A stretch of DNA of 64,000 nucleotides, taken from positions 248,001 to 312,000 of the forward strand of contig NZ_QPNC01000009.1 of NCBI RefSeq assembly GCF_003386285.1, given 5' to 3'. Every line of letters starts with the position of its first letter. Position 1 is the first letter of the stretch. The notes below the pieces were generated by a model. The model saw only the letters and a list, made by a program, of their open reading frames with translations, was not told where the DNA came from and searched no databases. Of the stretch, positions 37,555 through 45,524 are shown piece after piece. This DNA comes from Nocardiopsis sp. FIRDI 009 (lineage in GTDB: Bacteria > Actinomycetota > Actinomycetes > Streptosporangiales > Streptosporangiaceae). Both the position numbers and the translations under genes were made by a program.

Positions 37555-38460
37555 ATGCTTAGTGTCGACCGGCTCCGGGTCCTCCACGCCGTCGCCGCGC
37601 ACGGATCCCTCAGCGCGGCCTCCCAGGCCCTCCACGTCACCAACTCCGCCGTCTCCCAGCAGCTGACCAAACTGGAACGCGAGGTCGGCCAACCCCTCGT
37701 GGAACGGACCGGGCGGGGCGTGCGCCTCACCGACGCCGCCGAGCTCCTCGTCGAGCACACGGCCCGCATCCTGTCCCTGGTCCAGCGGGCCGAGGCCGAA
37801 CTGGAGGCCCACCGCGACGACGTCGTCGGGCACCTGCGCCTGTCGGCCACCCCCACCGCCGTGCGCGGACTCCTGCCGCACGCCCTGGTCTCCCTGCGCG
37901 AGGCCCACCCCCGGCTGCGCCTGGAACTGCACGAGGAGGAACCGCACGAGAGCCTGCCCGCCATGGCGCGCGGGGACGCCGACCTGGCCATGGTCGTGGA
38001 CTGGGACGGCGCCCCGCTGGATCTGCCCAGCGGTATGAGCCGGGCGCCGCTCATGGAGGATGTCGGCGACATCGCACTGCCCGCCGACCACCCCCTGGCC
38101 CACCGCGAGCTGCTGGACCTGGACGAGATCCTCACCCTGCCGTGGATCAGCTGGTCGCGCAGGTCGATCTGTGACGACTGGCTGCACGACATGATCCGCT
38201 CACGCGGCGCCGAACCCGTCATCATCCACAACGTCGAGGAGCACCAGACCAAACTGGCGCTCATCGCCGCCGGGATCGGCGCCGCGGTCATGCCCCGACT
38301 GGGGCGGGGCCCCGTACCCGAGGGGGTGCGGATCGTGCCCGTCCAGCCCGCCCTGGTCCGCCAGGTGTACGTGTTCTGGCGGAGCGACGGCTCGCGGCGG
38401 CCCGCCATCCGCGCCGTCGTGCGCGCGCTGCGGGAGTCCGCCGCGGCCTACGCGGAGTGA
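37555..38460 (+). CDS. LysR-family transcriptional regulator
   Basis: 301-aa regulator: winged helix-turn-helix at residues 3-62 (AAHGSLSAASQALHVTNSAV) and a periplasmic-binding-like effector domain from about residue 90. It diverges from the EamA transporter, its likely target, and converges on azlD. The ATG has no clear ribosome site. Effector unknown. Confidence 0.93.
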   Translation: MLSVDRLRVLHAVAAHGSLSAASQALHVTNSAVSQQLTKLEREVGQPLVERTGRGVRLTDAAELLVEHTARILSLVQRAEAELEAHRDDVVGHLRLSATPTAVRGLLPHALVSLREAHPRLRLELHEEEPHESLPAMARGDADLAMVVDWDGAPLDLPSGMSRAPLMEDVGDIALPADHPLAHRELLDLDEILTLPWISWSRRSICDDWLHDMIRSRGAEPVIIHNVEEHQTKLALIAAGIGAAVMPRLGRGPVPEGVRIVPVQPALVRQVYVFWRSDGSRRPAIRAVVRALRESAAAYAE

Positions 38461-38494
38461 GAGTGCCTGGGGCGGGCCCCGTCGCGTCCGGGCC

Positions 38495-38812
38495 TCAGCC
38501 CGCCCCCCACCACCGGAGCGCGGCCGTGGTGGCCGCCGCGGCCACCACCACGACGAGGAAGGGCGCCCGCAGGACGAGGGCGAGCACGGCGGCGCCGAGC
38601 CCACCCATCCGCGCGGTGTCCCAGGCCAGCGCCTGGCCCTCGCCCCGCAGCGCCTCCACGGCGATCAGCGCGGCGAGCAGCGCGATCGGCACGGCCGTGG
38701 CGAACCGCTGGAGCCAGGGGATGTCCAACAGTCGGCGAGGGGCGGCGAGTCCGGCGTACTTGAGCAGGTAGCACCCGGCGGCGGTGGCGATCAGCGAGAT
38801 CCACAGGGTCAT
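38495..38812 (-). CDS. azlD: AzlD-family branched-chain amino acid exporter subunit
   Basis: 105-aa membrane protein with four helices (starting MTLWISLIATAAGCYLLKY; family signature RRLLDIPWLQRFATAVPIALL). AzlD pairs with AzlC to export branched-chain amino acids or analogues. Its ATG overlaps the azlC stop as ATGA. Confidence 0.9.
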   Translation of the reverse strand: MTLWISLIATAAGCYLLKYAGLAAPRRLLDIPWLQRFATAVPIALLAALIAVEALRGEGQALAWDTARMGGLGAAVLALVLRAPFLVVVVAAAATTAALRWWGAG

Positions 38813-39534
38813 GGCCGGCCCTCCTCGACGGACACGCGGTCGGGCCGGGACACGGGTTCGGCGCCGGGACCCAGGAGTCCGACCAGAGCGGCCGCGGCGG
38901 CCAGCAGCACCGGCACCCCGGGCGGCAGCAGGGGCGTGGTGGCCAGTGCGACACCCGCGCCGAGCAGGGCGATCACGCGCACCCGTGCGCCCCCGTCGCG
39001 GAGCCGGGGCCACAGCAGCCCGAGGAAGACCGCCGGTCCCACCGCGTCGAGTCCGAACGCGGACACGTCGGCCACCCGGTCCGTGGCCAGCGATCCCACC
39101 AGGGTCGTGGCCGTCCAGAACGCGCCCAGGACCACGTAGGTGGCCGTGAACGCCTCGCGGGCCGCGGTCCGGTCGGTGTGGGGCAGGGTCATCGCGGCGG
39201 TCTCGTCGATGACCCCGTGCGCCGCGACGGCCCGCCGCACACCGCGCCACCCCAGGACGTCGGCCAGGCGGAGGCCGTAGAGGGTGTTGCGGGCGCCGAG
39301 CAGCAGGGCCCCGAGCACGCCCGCGACCAGACTTCCGCCTCCGGCGACCACGCCGACCAGGGCGAACTGGGACGCGCCGGTGAAGGTGAACAGACTCAGG
39401 AACACCGCCTGTGCGGGGGAGAGCCCGGCGGTCACCGCTGCGGTGCCGAAGGCCAGGCCGGCGGCGCCCACGGCGACGCCGAGCCCGATGCCGTCGCGCA
39501 CGGCGGTGGAGCGAAGGAACGAGGGAGCTTTCAC
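38809..39534 (-). CDS. azlC: AzlC-family branched-chain amino acid exporter
   Basis: 241-aa integral membrane protein: GAAGLAFGTAAVTAGLSPAQ and FTFTGASQFALVGV mark the AzlC fold, and GARNTLYGLRLADVLG follows. Works with azlD just downstream. The start is uncertain: GTG 39534 lies eight bases after a TACCGT hexamer with no ribosome site, suggesting a leaderless start; GTG 39540 is two codons upstream. Confidence 0.88.
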   Translation of the reverse strand: MKAPSFLRSTAVRDGIGLGVAVGAAGLAFGTAAVTAGLSPAQAVFLSLFTFTGASQFALVGVVAGGGSLVAGVLGALLLGARNTLYGLRLADVLGWRGVRRAVAAHGVIDETAAMTLPHTDRTAAREAFTATYVVLGAFWTATTLVGSLATDRVADVSAFGLDAVGPAVFLGLLWPRLRDGGARVRVIALLGAGVALATTPLLPPGVPVLLAAAAALVGLLGPGAEPVSRPDRVSVEEGRP

Positions 39535-39688
39535 GTCCACCGACGGTAGGTACGCGCACCGGTCCGGGTCTTGAACGTTCTTGCGCTCTCGGCTGGGGTC
39601 ATTCGGGGGGAACGGGGGAGGTGATGGGGGCATGCTTCACGGCCACGCGTTCCGGCGTTTGGGGAGGATCCCATGGAGCGGGCGACGA

Positions 39689-40405
39689 ATGACGACCACC
39701 CACACTTCTCCGTCGACCACTACGTCTCCGGCAAGGAGCGCCGCCGGGTGGGGGGTGGGGCGGCAAGCCATCGACGCCACCCTGTACGACGTGGAGGGAC
39801 GGTCGATCGAGCTGTCCTCACTGTGGCGTGAATGGCCGGTCGTGATCGAGTTCGGCAGCATTAGCTGCCCGATCTTCGTGGACAAGCTGGAGCCCATGGC
39901 CGCGCTGGCGCGGCGGTTCTCCGGAGACGTCGACTTCTACGTCGTCTACGTGCGGGAGGCCCACCCCGGGCGGAGGTACCCGGCCCACAGGGAGTTCGAC
40001 CAGAAACTGCGCCACGCCCACGACCTGGTCAGACTGGAGAGCATGGCGCGCACGGTCCTCGTCGACGACGTCGAGGGGACGATGCCCCGCGACTACGGCG
40101 CGCTGCCCGACTCGGTCTTCGTCATCGGCGTGGACGGGATCGTGTCCATGATGGCCGACTGGAACGATCCGTCCCGGTTGGCGGAGCACCTGAGCGAGGT
40201 GGTCGAGCGGGGCGGTAGGGGCGACGCGGTGCACACTCTGCGACTGACCGACAACTTCCAGCGGCCGAACCTCCGATTGCTGCGGCAGCTCAACCGGGTA
40301 CTGAGCCGGGTGGGTGCCCCTGCCCTTCGTGACTTCCTTCGGCAGGTTCCGGCGCTGCTGCGCGAACGCCTGCGTGCGCGGGGTCCGCGCCCCGGCGGCT
40401 GGTGA
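39689..40405 (+). CDS. deiodinase-like thioredoxin-fold protein
   Basis: 238-aa protein with a thioredoxin fold resembling iodothyronine deiodinases and peroxiredoxin-like proteins. The active-site stretch is EFGSISCPIF with Cys60 where deiodinases carry selenocysteine; YVVYVREAHPG is also typical of that family. Resolving motifs such as CxxC are absent. A basic C-terminal region (about residues 180-238) is extra. ATG 39689 is chosen; ATG 39632 with a purine-rich stretch upstream would add 19 residues. Substrate unknown. Confidence 0.82.
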   Translation: MTTTHTSPSTTTSPARSAAGWGVGRQAIDATLYDVEGRSIELSSLWREWPVVIEFGSISCPIFVDKLEPMAALARRFSGDVDFYVVYVREAHPGRRYPAHREFDQKLRHAHDLVRLESMARTVLVDDVEGTMPRDYGALPDSVFVIGVDGIVSMMADWNDPSRLAEHLSEVVERGGRGDAVHTLRLTDNFQRPNLRLLRQLNRVLSRVGAPALRDFLRQVPALLRERLRARGPRPGGW

Positions 40406-40418
40406 CCCGCCGGGCGCG

Positions 40419-41276
40419 TCAGGAGGCCAGGATCGCCCGCTGGTAGGTGCCGGGCGGTACCCCCAGGTGGCGCTTGAAGTGGCGGGTCAGGTGCGGTTGG
40501 TCGGCGAAGCCCACCTCGGCGGCGACCTCGCCCACACGGCGGCCGGAGCGCAGCAGGGACCGGGCCCGGTCGATTCTGAGCTGGTTCAGGTAGGCGTGCG
40601 GCGGCAGGCCGTGGGCGGCCCGGAAGGCCCGGGCCAGCGCGAACGGACCCATCCCCACGTGCGCGGCCAGTTCCTCCAGCGTGGGCGGGTCCACCAGCCG
40701 CTCCGCCAGCACCTCGCGGGCCAGGGCGACCTGCGGCCGGGCGGCGTGTCTGGTCGGCTCGGCGGCGCGTTCGCGTCCGTGGGAGCCCAGCAGCAGCCCC
40801 AGCCCCCGGCGGGCGTGGGAGGAGGCGGCCAGCGGTTCGCCCCGCTCGGCGGCCAGGTGCGCCCGGGCCAGGACCCGGGCGGCCTCGGGCGCGTGGATGC
40901 CCGAGTCCGTGAAGGCGGGCGTGCCGCGCATCCCCAGTTCGCGGGCGACGTCCTCGACCACCGAGGGGGAGGGGTAGAAGACGCGGTAGCTCCATCCCTC
41001 CGGAACCCCGGCGTGACCCGTGTGCACCTCGCCGGGGCCGACCACGGCCAGGCCGCCCGGACCCACGCGCGCGCGGCCGCGCGCGTGGGTGTACTCCTCG
41101 ATCCCGTCCGTGATCACCCCGATCGTGTAGGTGGGGTGGGTGTGGCGGACGAACGTGGTGGTGACGAACCGCGCGGTGAGCAGTTCGGTGTCCGCAAGCC
41201 CGGAGAAACGCCAGTAGCGCGCGTGCTCCACGCGCGGGTCCTCGACACGGGGGTGGACGGTCTCGGGCTGGCCCAT
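40419..41276 (-). CDS. AraC-family transcriptional regulator
   Basis: 285-aa regulator: an N-terminal cupin-type sensing domain (HTHPTYTIGVITDGIEEY) and a C-terminal double helix-turn-helix (about residues 185-283, ending VAAEVGFADQPHLTRHFKRH). TAGTCT lies exactly six bases before the ATG, so it is probably leaderless. It diverges from the GNAT gene. Confidence 0.93.
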   Translation of the reverse strand: MGQPETVHPRVEDPRVEHARYWRFSGLADTELLTARFVTTTFVRHTHPTYTIGVITDGIEEYTHARGRARVGPGGLAVVGPGEVHTGHAGVPEGWSYRVFYPSPSVVEDVARELGMRGTPAFTDSGIHAPEAARVLARAHLAAERGEPLAASSHARRGLGLLLGSHGRERAAEPTRHAARPQVALAREVLAERLVDPPTLEELAAHVGMGPFALARAFRAAHGLPPHAYLNQLRIDRARSLLRSGRRVGEVAAEVGFADQPHLTRHFKRHLGVPPGTYQRAILAS

Positions 41277-41338
41277 ACCCCAAGACTAGGTGGGGCGTCC
41301 GGGGGTCGCCCGGTTCCGGGGCCGGTTAGTCTGCGGAC
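41277..41338. promoter_or_regulatory. divergent leaderless promoters (araC-type / GNAT)
   Basis: TAGTCT on the minus strand (41288-41283) ends six bases before the AraC ATG, and TAGTCT on the plus strand (41327-41332) ends six bases before the GNAT ATG. The two promoters are mirror images in a 62-base gap and no ribosome-binding sites are visible. Confidence 0.6.
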
Positions 41339-41782
41339 ATGACCAGTACCGAACCCCTGATCCGCCTGGCCGTGGACGAGCGCGACCGCGCCGCCGTGTT
41401 CGTCATCCGGGGCGCCGTGTTCGTCTGCGAGCAGCGGGTGCCCATCGAGGAGGAGTGGGACGAGCGCGACGCGACCGCCGACCACCTCCTCGCCCTAGTC
41501 GACGGTGTCCCCGTGGGCACGGTCCGGCTCGTGGACCAGGGCGGGGGGGTCGGCGTGCTCGGTCGGCTGGCCGTCCTGCCCGAGGGACGGGGGACCGGTA
41601 CCGGCGCGGCCCTGGTGCGCGCCGTGGAGGACCGCGCCAGGGAATGCGGGCTCACGACGGTCGAGCTGCACGCCCAGACCCACGCGCTCGGTTTCTACGA
41701 ACGGCTCGGCTACACCGCCCACGGCGAGGAGTTCCTGGACGCGGGCATCCCCCACCTGCACATGGTGCGCCACCTGGGCTGA
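41339..41782 (+). CDS. GNAT-family N-acetyltransferase
   Basis: 147-aa acetyltransferase with the acetyl-CoA loop GRGTGTG (residues 83-89) after LAVLPE and the C-terminal strand-helix GFYERLGYTAHGEEFLDAGIPH (in part), resembling ElaA/YjcF-like members. Substrate unknown. Apparently leaderless, divergent from the AraC gene. Confidence 0.9.
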   Translation: MTSTEPLIRLAVDERDRAAVFVIRGAVFVCEQRVPIEEEWDERDATADHLLALVDGVPVGTVRLVDQGGGVGVLGRLAVLPEGRGTGTGAALVRAVEDRARECGLTTVELHAQTHALGFYERLGYTAHGEEFLDAGIPHLHMVRHLG

Positions 41783-41915
41783 CCGGTGTCCGTGGGACGG
41801 GGTGTGGCCGAAAGCGCAGGGCACGAGACGTCTTCCTGGAATACCACCGAGTAGGATTCGGTTTTGAGTTCGTGCCCCCCGCCGCCCCGTGCACACCCGA
41901 CCCGACGAGGAACAC

Positions 41916-42584
41916 ATGACGGTCAACACGCAGCCGGTCTCCGCACTGCCCGACCCCCGGGAGTTCGGCCTCCCCGTCGTCAACGGCGCCGACATCCCCC
42001 CGGAGCTGCGCTCCCTGGTGGCCCGCGTCCACGACCTCCTCGACGCCGTCGCCAACACCGAAGCGGACCCAGCCACCCTCGCCGAGGCCGCCGCCACCGT
42101 CGAGACGCTCACCGACCGACTCAACGTCGCCCGCCGCCAGGTCGGCGCCATGGTCGAGCGAGACCTGCGGGACGGCACCACCGAGTACGGCACCATCACC
42201 AACATCGTCGCGGGCGACACCAACCCCGCCGCCCCGCCGCTCTCCCTGGAGCGCACCGCCGAGGGCCTGCGCGGCGAGGTCACCCTCAACACCGTCTACC
42301 AGGGGCCGCCCGGGCTGGTCCACGGCGGGTGGGTCGCCGCCCTGCTCGACCAGGCCGTCGGCAGCGCCGCCGCCGTCGCGGGCATGCCCGGCCTCACCGC
42401 CAGACTCGAAGTGGACTACCGCAGACCCACCCCGCTGTTCACCCCGTTGGAGATCACCTCGCGCGTGACCGGCGTGGAGCGGCGCAAGGTGTTCGTCTCC
42501 GGCGAGATCCGCGCCGGCGGCGAGGTCACCGCCGAGGGAACCGCCATCATGGTGCAGCTCAAACTGCCCGAGGCCGGCTCGTAG
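41916..42584 (+). CDS. PaaI-type hotdog-fold thioesterase
   Basis: 222-aa protein. The C-terminal half is a hotdog domain with GLVHGGWVAALLDQAVG, the acyl-CoA thioesterase active-site helix, and RLEVDYRRPTPL. The first 95 residues form a predicted helical region (TLAEAAATVETLTDRLNVARRQ) not usual for PaaI proteins. ATG 41916 follows GAGGAAC. The substrate is not known. Confidence 0.88.
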   Translation: MTVNTQPVSALPDPREFGLPVVNGADIPPELRSLVARVHDLLDAVANTEADPATLAEAAATVETLTDRLNVARRQVGAMVERDLRDGTTEYGTITNIVAGDTNPAAPPLSLERTAEGLRGEVTLNTVYQGPPGLVHGGWVAALLDQAVGSAAAVAGMPGLTARLEVDYRRPTPLFTPLEITSRVTGVERRKVFVSGEIRAGGEVTAEGTAIMVQLKLPEAGS

Positions 42585-42605
42585 CCGCCGGGGGAGACAA
42601 GACGG

Positions 42606-42611
42606 TAGTAT
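42606..42611 (+). promoter_or_regulatory. -10 element of the chorismate mutase leader transcript
   Basis: TAGTAT ends seven bases before the ATG of the leader peptide, so transcription probably starts at or next to that ATG. TAGCCG at 42582 is a weak -35 with an 18-base spacer. Confidence 0.5.
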
Positions 42612-42618
42612 CGGCGCC

Positions 42619-42678
42619 ATGATCCACCGCTATTTCGTGTTTAGCCAGCCGACGGTCCCGTCGGCCGCTGACACGTAG
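42619..42678 (+). CDS. aromatic leader peptide (attenuation)
   Basis: A 19-residue open frame, MIHRYFVFSQPTVPSAADT, with Tyr-Phe-Val-Phe at codons 5-8. It starts seven bases after a good -10 hexamer and ends before a terminator hairpin that precedes the chorismate mutase gene. Three aromatic codons in four is what is expected of a ribosome-sensing leader for Phe/Tyr synthesis. It is too short to test by homology; the whole arrangement supports it. Confidence 0.65.
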   Translation: MIHRYFVFSQPTVPSAADT

Positions 42679-42699
42679 GCGGACACAGGGATCGTCGGC
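42648..42699 (+). promoter_or_regulatory. competing hairpins of the attenuator
   Basis: GCCGACG at 42648-42654 can pair with CGTCGGC at 42659-42665 (within the leader frame) or with an identical CGTCGGC at 42693-42699, just before the terminator. The pairings exclude each other, as needed for a ribosome-controlled switch. The first arm begins five bases after the last aromatic codon. Confidence 0.5.
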
Positions 42700-42703
42700 A
42701 ACG

Positions 42704-42740
42704 GAGCACTCGGGCAACGCCCCGGTGCTCCTTCGTCTTT
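42704..42740 (+). terminator. attenuator terminator before chorismate mutase
   Basis: GGAGCAC pairs with GTGCTCC, with an inner GGGC/GCCC stem, followed by TTCGTCTTT. This is the only hairpin in the window with a T-rich tail, and it lies upstream of a gene rather than after one. Confidence 0.7.
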
Positions 42741-42819
42741 CAGGCGGCCGATGCTCCCCATCGACGGAACCCCGGCGGGACGTTCGGCCGCACCACGTCC
42801 ACACCCGTTGGAGAACACC

Positions 42820-43131
42820 GTGCACCGTCCGGCCACCACGCCCGAGCCCACCGCCGACGAGCGGATCAGCCACCTGCGCGGCCGCATCGACCAGATGGAC
42901 GCCGAACTCGCCGAGCTCCTGGAGCGCCGCGCCCTCGTCGCCGCCCAGGTCCAGCGGCTCAAGCCGGTCGGCTACTTCGCCGGACGCGACGAGCGCCGCG
43001 AGCGCGAACTGGTCGAGCGCATGGCCGAACACGCGCCGCGCCTGGGCGCCGACCGGCTCGCCGCGATCATGGACAGCGTCATCAGCGCCGGGTTGGCCGC
43101 CGCCCAGGAGGAGGCCGAAGGGCGGCGCTGA
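42820..43131 (+). CDS. aroQ: chorismate mutase (AroQ type)
   Basis: 103-aa monofunctional helical chorismate mutase converting chorismate to prephenate for Phe and Tyr. The family helix RGRIDQMDAELAELLERRALV, then VQRLK and GRDERRERELVERM, supply the active-site Arg, Lys and Glu. GTG 42820 has TTGGAG six bases upstream; the frame extends back to ATG 42751 but that part overlaps nothing conserved. Regulated by the upstream attenuator, by inference. Confidence 0.92.
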   Translation: MHRPATTPEPTADERISHLRGRIDQMDAELAELLERRALVAAQVQRLKPVGYFAGRDERRERELVERMAEHAPRLGADRLAAIMDSVISAGLAAAQEEAEGRR

Positions 43132-43233
43132 CCGGCTCCGATTCCACGATTCGGGGAACCGTCCGGTTCGGAACCGCGTCCCATTCCCCGTGGTCCGGAT
43201 CCTGTCCCCGCACGGGCCGCGGAGGGAGAGAGT

Positions 43234-44199
43234 ATGGCCCGGTCCCGGCGACGGAGGAAGTCCGTCCCCCCCGAGCCGCCCTCGGAGGCAGGGCGGTGCC
43301 GGGACGGAGAGCGCCGTGAGAAGTTGCGCAGGGAGGCGAACCGCTGGCTGCTCCCCGCTCTGCTGTGTCTTCTCGTGGGTCTGGCTGCCGTGGTGTTCGC
43401 TGGGGTCTGGGTGTTGGAGAACCACGCGCTCGATACCCGGGGCGAGGACGGTACCGCGCGGGCCATCTGGTTCCTCGCTGACGACCAGTACGTGTGGCAC
43501 GAGTGGAACGGGGAGTGGCGTGCCGATCCCGTCCTCAGCGACGCGCCCCGTGCCCACGGATCCCCTGTCGCCGTCGAGGTGGTGCCCGGCCCCGACCCCC
43601 TGGTGGCGATCGACGGGGCTCGGCGTCCGGTCGGGACGGCCGCCGCCGTCGCGGCCGTCTCACTGGCTCTCGGCGTCGCTTTCTTCCTTCTGCACCTGAG
43701 GGTGTCCAGGGACCAACGCGAGATCCCCGGACAGCGCGGTGTGATCGACCTGTCACTCGACACGTTCCTCAGCGACCGGGGAATACTGTTCTGTTTCATC
43801 ACCCTGATCACGTTCGGTGTCCTGGTGCCCATCGCCGTCGTGGACCCGACCCCGGTCGACAACCCCAGGCTCACCACGGCCACGGTGGTGGACGTCTGGC
43901 CATGCAACGGGCGCGGGTGTCGGAACGAGGACGGAGAGATCTCCTACGTGGTGCGGGGCACCGAGTATGTGCGGGAGGTCGACAACCTCGCCTCCGACGT
44001 GGAGGAGGGGGAGGAGATCGAGGTCTTCCGGAGCCACGACGACCCGGGCGACGTCGTGACCGTGAAGGACGTCGAAGGAGCTGACGCGTGGTTCGTCGCG
44101 CTGATCGTCACGGCCGTCCCCCTGACCGCTCTCGCCTTCTACGGGGTGGTCACCCAGCCGCTGCGGGTGCTCTGGAGACGTCGACCGAAGAGGTCCTGA
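43234..44199 (+). CDS. DUF3592-like membrane protein
   Basis: 321-aa protein of unknown function. A basic N-terminus precedes four membrane helices (about residues 40-62, 132-152, 180-202 and 285-305). Between the third and fourth is an extracytoplasmic domain with DNLASDVEEGEEIEVFRSHDDPGDVV-like spacing (quoted in part), characteristic of DUF3592. ATG follows GGAGGGAGAGAG. No operon partner. Confidence 0.8.
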   Translation: MARSRRRRKSVPPEPPSEAGRCRDGERREKLRREANRWLLPALLCLLVGLAAVVFAGVWVLENHALDTRGEDGTARAIWFLADDQYVWHEWNGEWRADPVLSDAPRAHGSPVAVEVVPGPDPLVAIDGARRPVGTAAAVAAVSLALGVAFFLLHLRVSRDQREIPGQRGVIDLSLDTFLSDRGILFCFITLITFGVLVPIAVVDPTPVDNPRLTTATVVDVWPCNGRGCRNEDGEISYVVRGTEYVREVDNLASDVEEGEEIEVFRSHDDPGDVVTVKDVEGADAWFVALIVTAVPLTALAFYGVVTQPLRVLWRRRPKRS

Positions 44200-44209
44200 C
44201 CCCACCCGC

Positions 44210-45397
44210 TCAGGGGCGCCCCACGTCCACCCACACCAGCCGGTGGTCCGAGCTGGGGAAGGGGTGGTCGCCGGTCAGCCGGAACAGCGGATCGTCCGCC
44301 GCGGGCCAGAACACTCCCGCCCGCCCCACGGGCAGTTCCGCCGACGGCAGCACGTAGTCCGCGCGCAGGTGGCCCTCGGGTGGAGCCGCCCCCGCGTCCA
44401 GGGCGGCGGCACCGAGGCCGCCCCGGCTGGCGGGTTCCACGTCCCGCACACGGGGATGCTCCAACAGCCGGGTGATCGCCTTGGAGTGCCCGTCCCCCGC
44501 CGCCGGGTCGGCGTTCAGATCCCCCGCGACGACGAACGGGGCTTCCGGCGCCAATCCGCCCCGCCGTCCCCCGTCGTCGTACAGGTGCCCGGCGTCCGGG
44601 GACAGGTAGTCGACCCAGAACCGGATCTCGTCGTGGTTGCGCAGCACGTTCCGCCGCTCGGGGCCGTCGAAGGCGGGCGGGGTGGGGTGGCTCGCCAGCA
44701 CGTGCACCGGACGCCGTCCGCCCACGTCCACCGGAACGTCCCAGTGACTCTTGGAGGACAGGCGCAGGACCTCCAGCGCCTCCTCCGAGTGGAACGGCGC
44801 GCCCGTGCCGGGGCGCACCGGCAGCAGCGCCCCCGGCAGGTCCGCCCAGCGGAACGTCCGGAAGGTGCGCACCCGGTCGGTGAGGATCGGATACCGCGAG
44901 AACAGGACCATGCCGTACTGGCCCGGGAACAGCCCGAACCCGAACGCGTCCCCGGCGTAGGCGGCACTGCCGGGTTCGGTCACCGCCCGGCCGTCGCCGT
45001 CCAGGTCCACCCCCGAGGCCACCCCGGTGTTGACGGGCGCCGTGTACACGTACGGGTACTCGATCCCCCGGGCGCCGCGGTGTCCCACCGACAGGTAGCG
45101 GTCCTGGAACAGGCGCGGCCCGATCCCGTCCGGGTCGTGGTCGAACTCGTTGACGAGCAGGACGTCGGGGCGCACGCGCTGGACGATCTCGGCGACGTTG
45201 CGGAGCTGCGCGCCGCCCGGCCCGGCCAGCTCCGCCAGCAGCGCTTCGGCCGCCGGGCGGGTCAGAGCGGTGTTGAAGGTCGCGAACCGCACCTCACCGG
45301 GGCCGGGCGGGCCCGGAACCGAGGGCGAGACCACCGACGCCGCGGGCATCCGGGGCACACCCGAGGAGGCCAGCACCAGGGTGGCGGTCGAACGCAT
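44210..45397 (-). CDS. endonuclease/exonuclease/phosphatase-family protein
   Basis: 395-aa protein with an EEP (DNase I-like) fold: FATFNTA, VNEFDHD (catalytic Glu), GDLNADP and the C-terminal SDHRLVWVDV. The metal-dependent hydrolase could act on nucleic acid, phosphoinositide or sphingolipid. The first 25 residues are weakly hydrophobic and might be a signal peptide, but no clear cleavage site is seen. ATG 45397 follows GAGAGGTCC. It converges on the DUF3592-like gene. Confidence 0.85.
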   Translation of the reverse strand: MRSTATLVLASSGVPRMPAASVVSPSVPGPPGPGEVRFATFNTALTRPAAEALLAELAGPGGAQLRNVAEIVQRVRPDVLLVNEFDHDPDGIGPRLFQDRYLSVGHRGARGIEYPYVYTAPVNTGVASGVDLDGDGRAVTEPGSAAYAGDAFGFGLFPGQYGMVLFSRYPILTDRVRTFRTFRWADLPGALLPVRPGTGAPFHSEEALEVLRLSSKSHWDVPVDVGGRRPVHVLASHPTPPAFDGPERRNVLRNHDEIRFWVDYLSPDAGHLYDDGGRRGGLAPEAPFVVAGDLNADPAAGDGHSKAITRLLEHPRVRDVEPASRGGLGAAALDAGAAPPEGHLRADYVLPSAELPVGRAGVFWPAADDPLFRLTGDHPFPSSDHRLVWVDVGRP

Positions 45398-45524
45398 GGA
45401 AGGACCTCTCGCTGGGGAGGCGGGGCGAATCCGCTCTGTCCGCCGGACGTTAGCAGGTCGGCCGTCCACGGGCGCGCGGAAACCGGTTGTCCCGTCCACG
45501 ACCGCCCTGTTTCAATGCCGCCTC

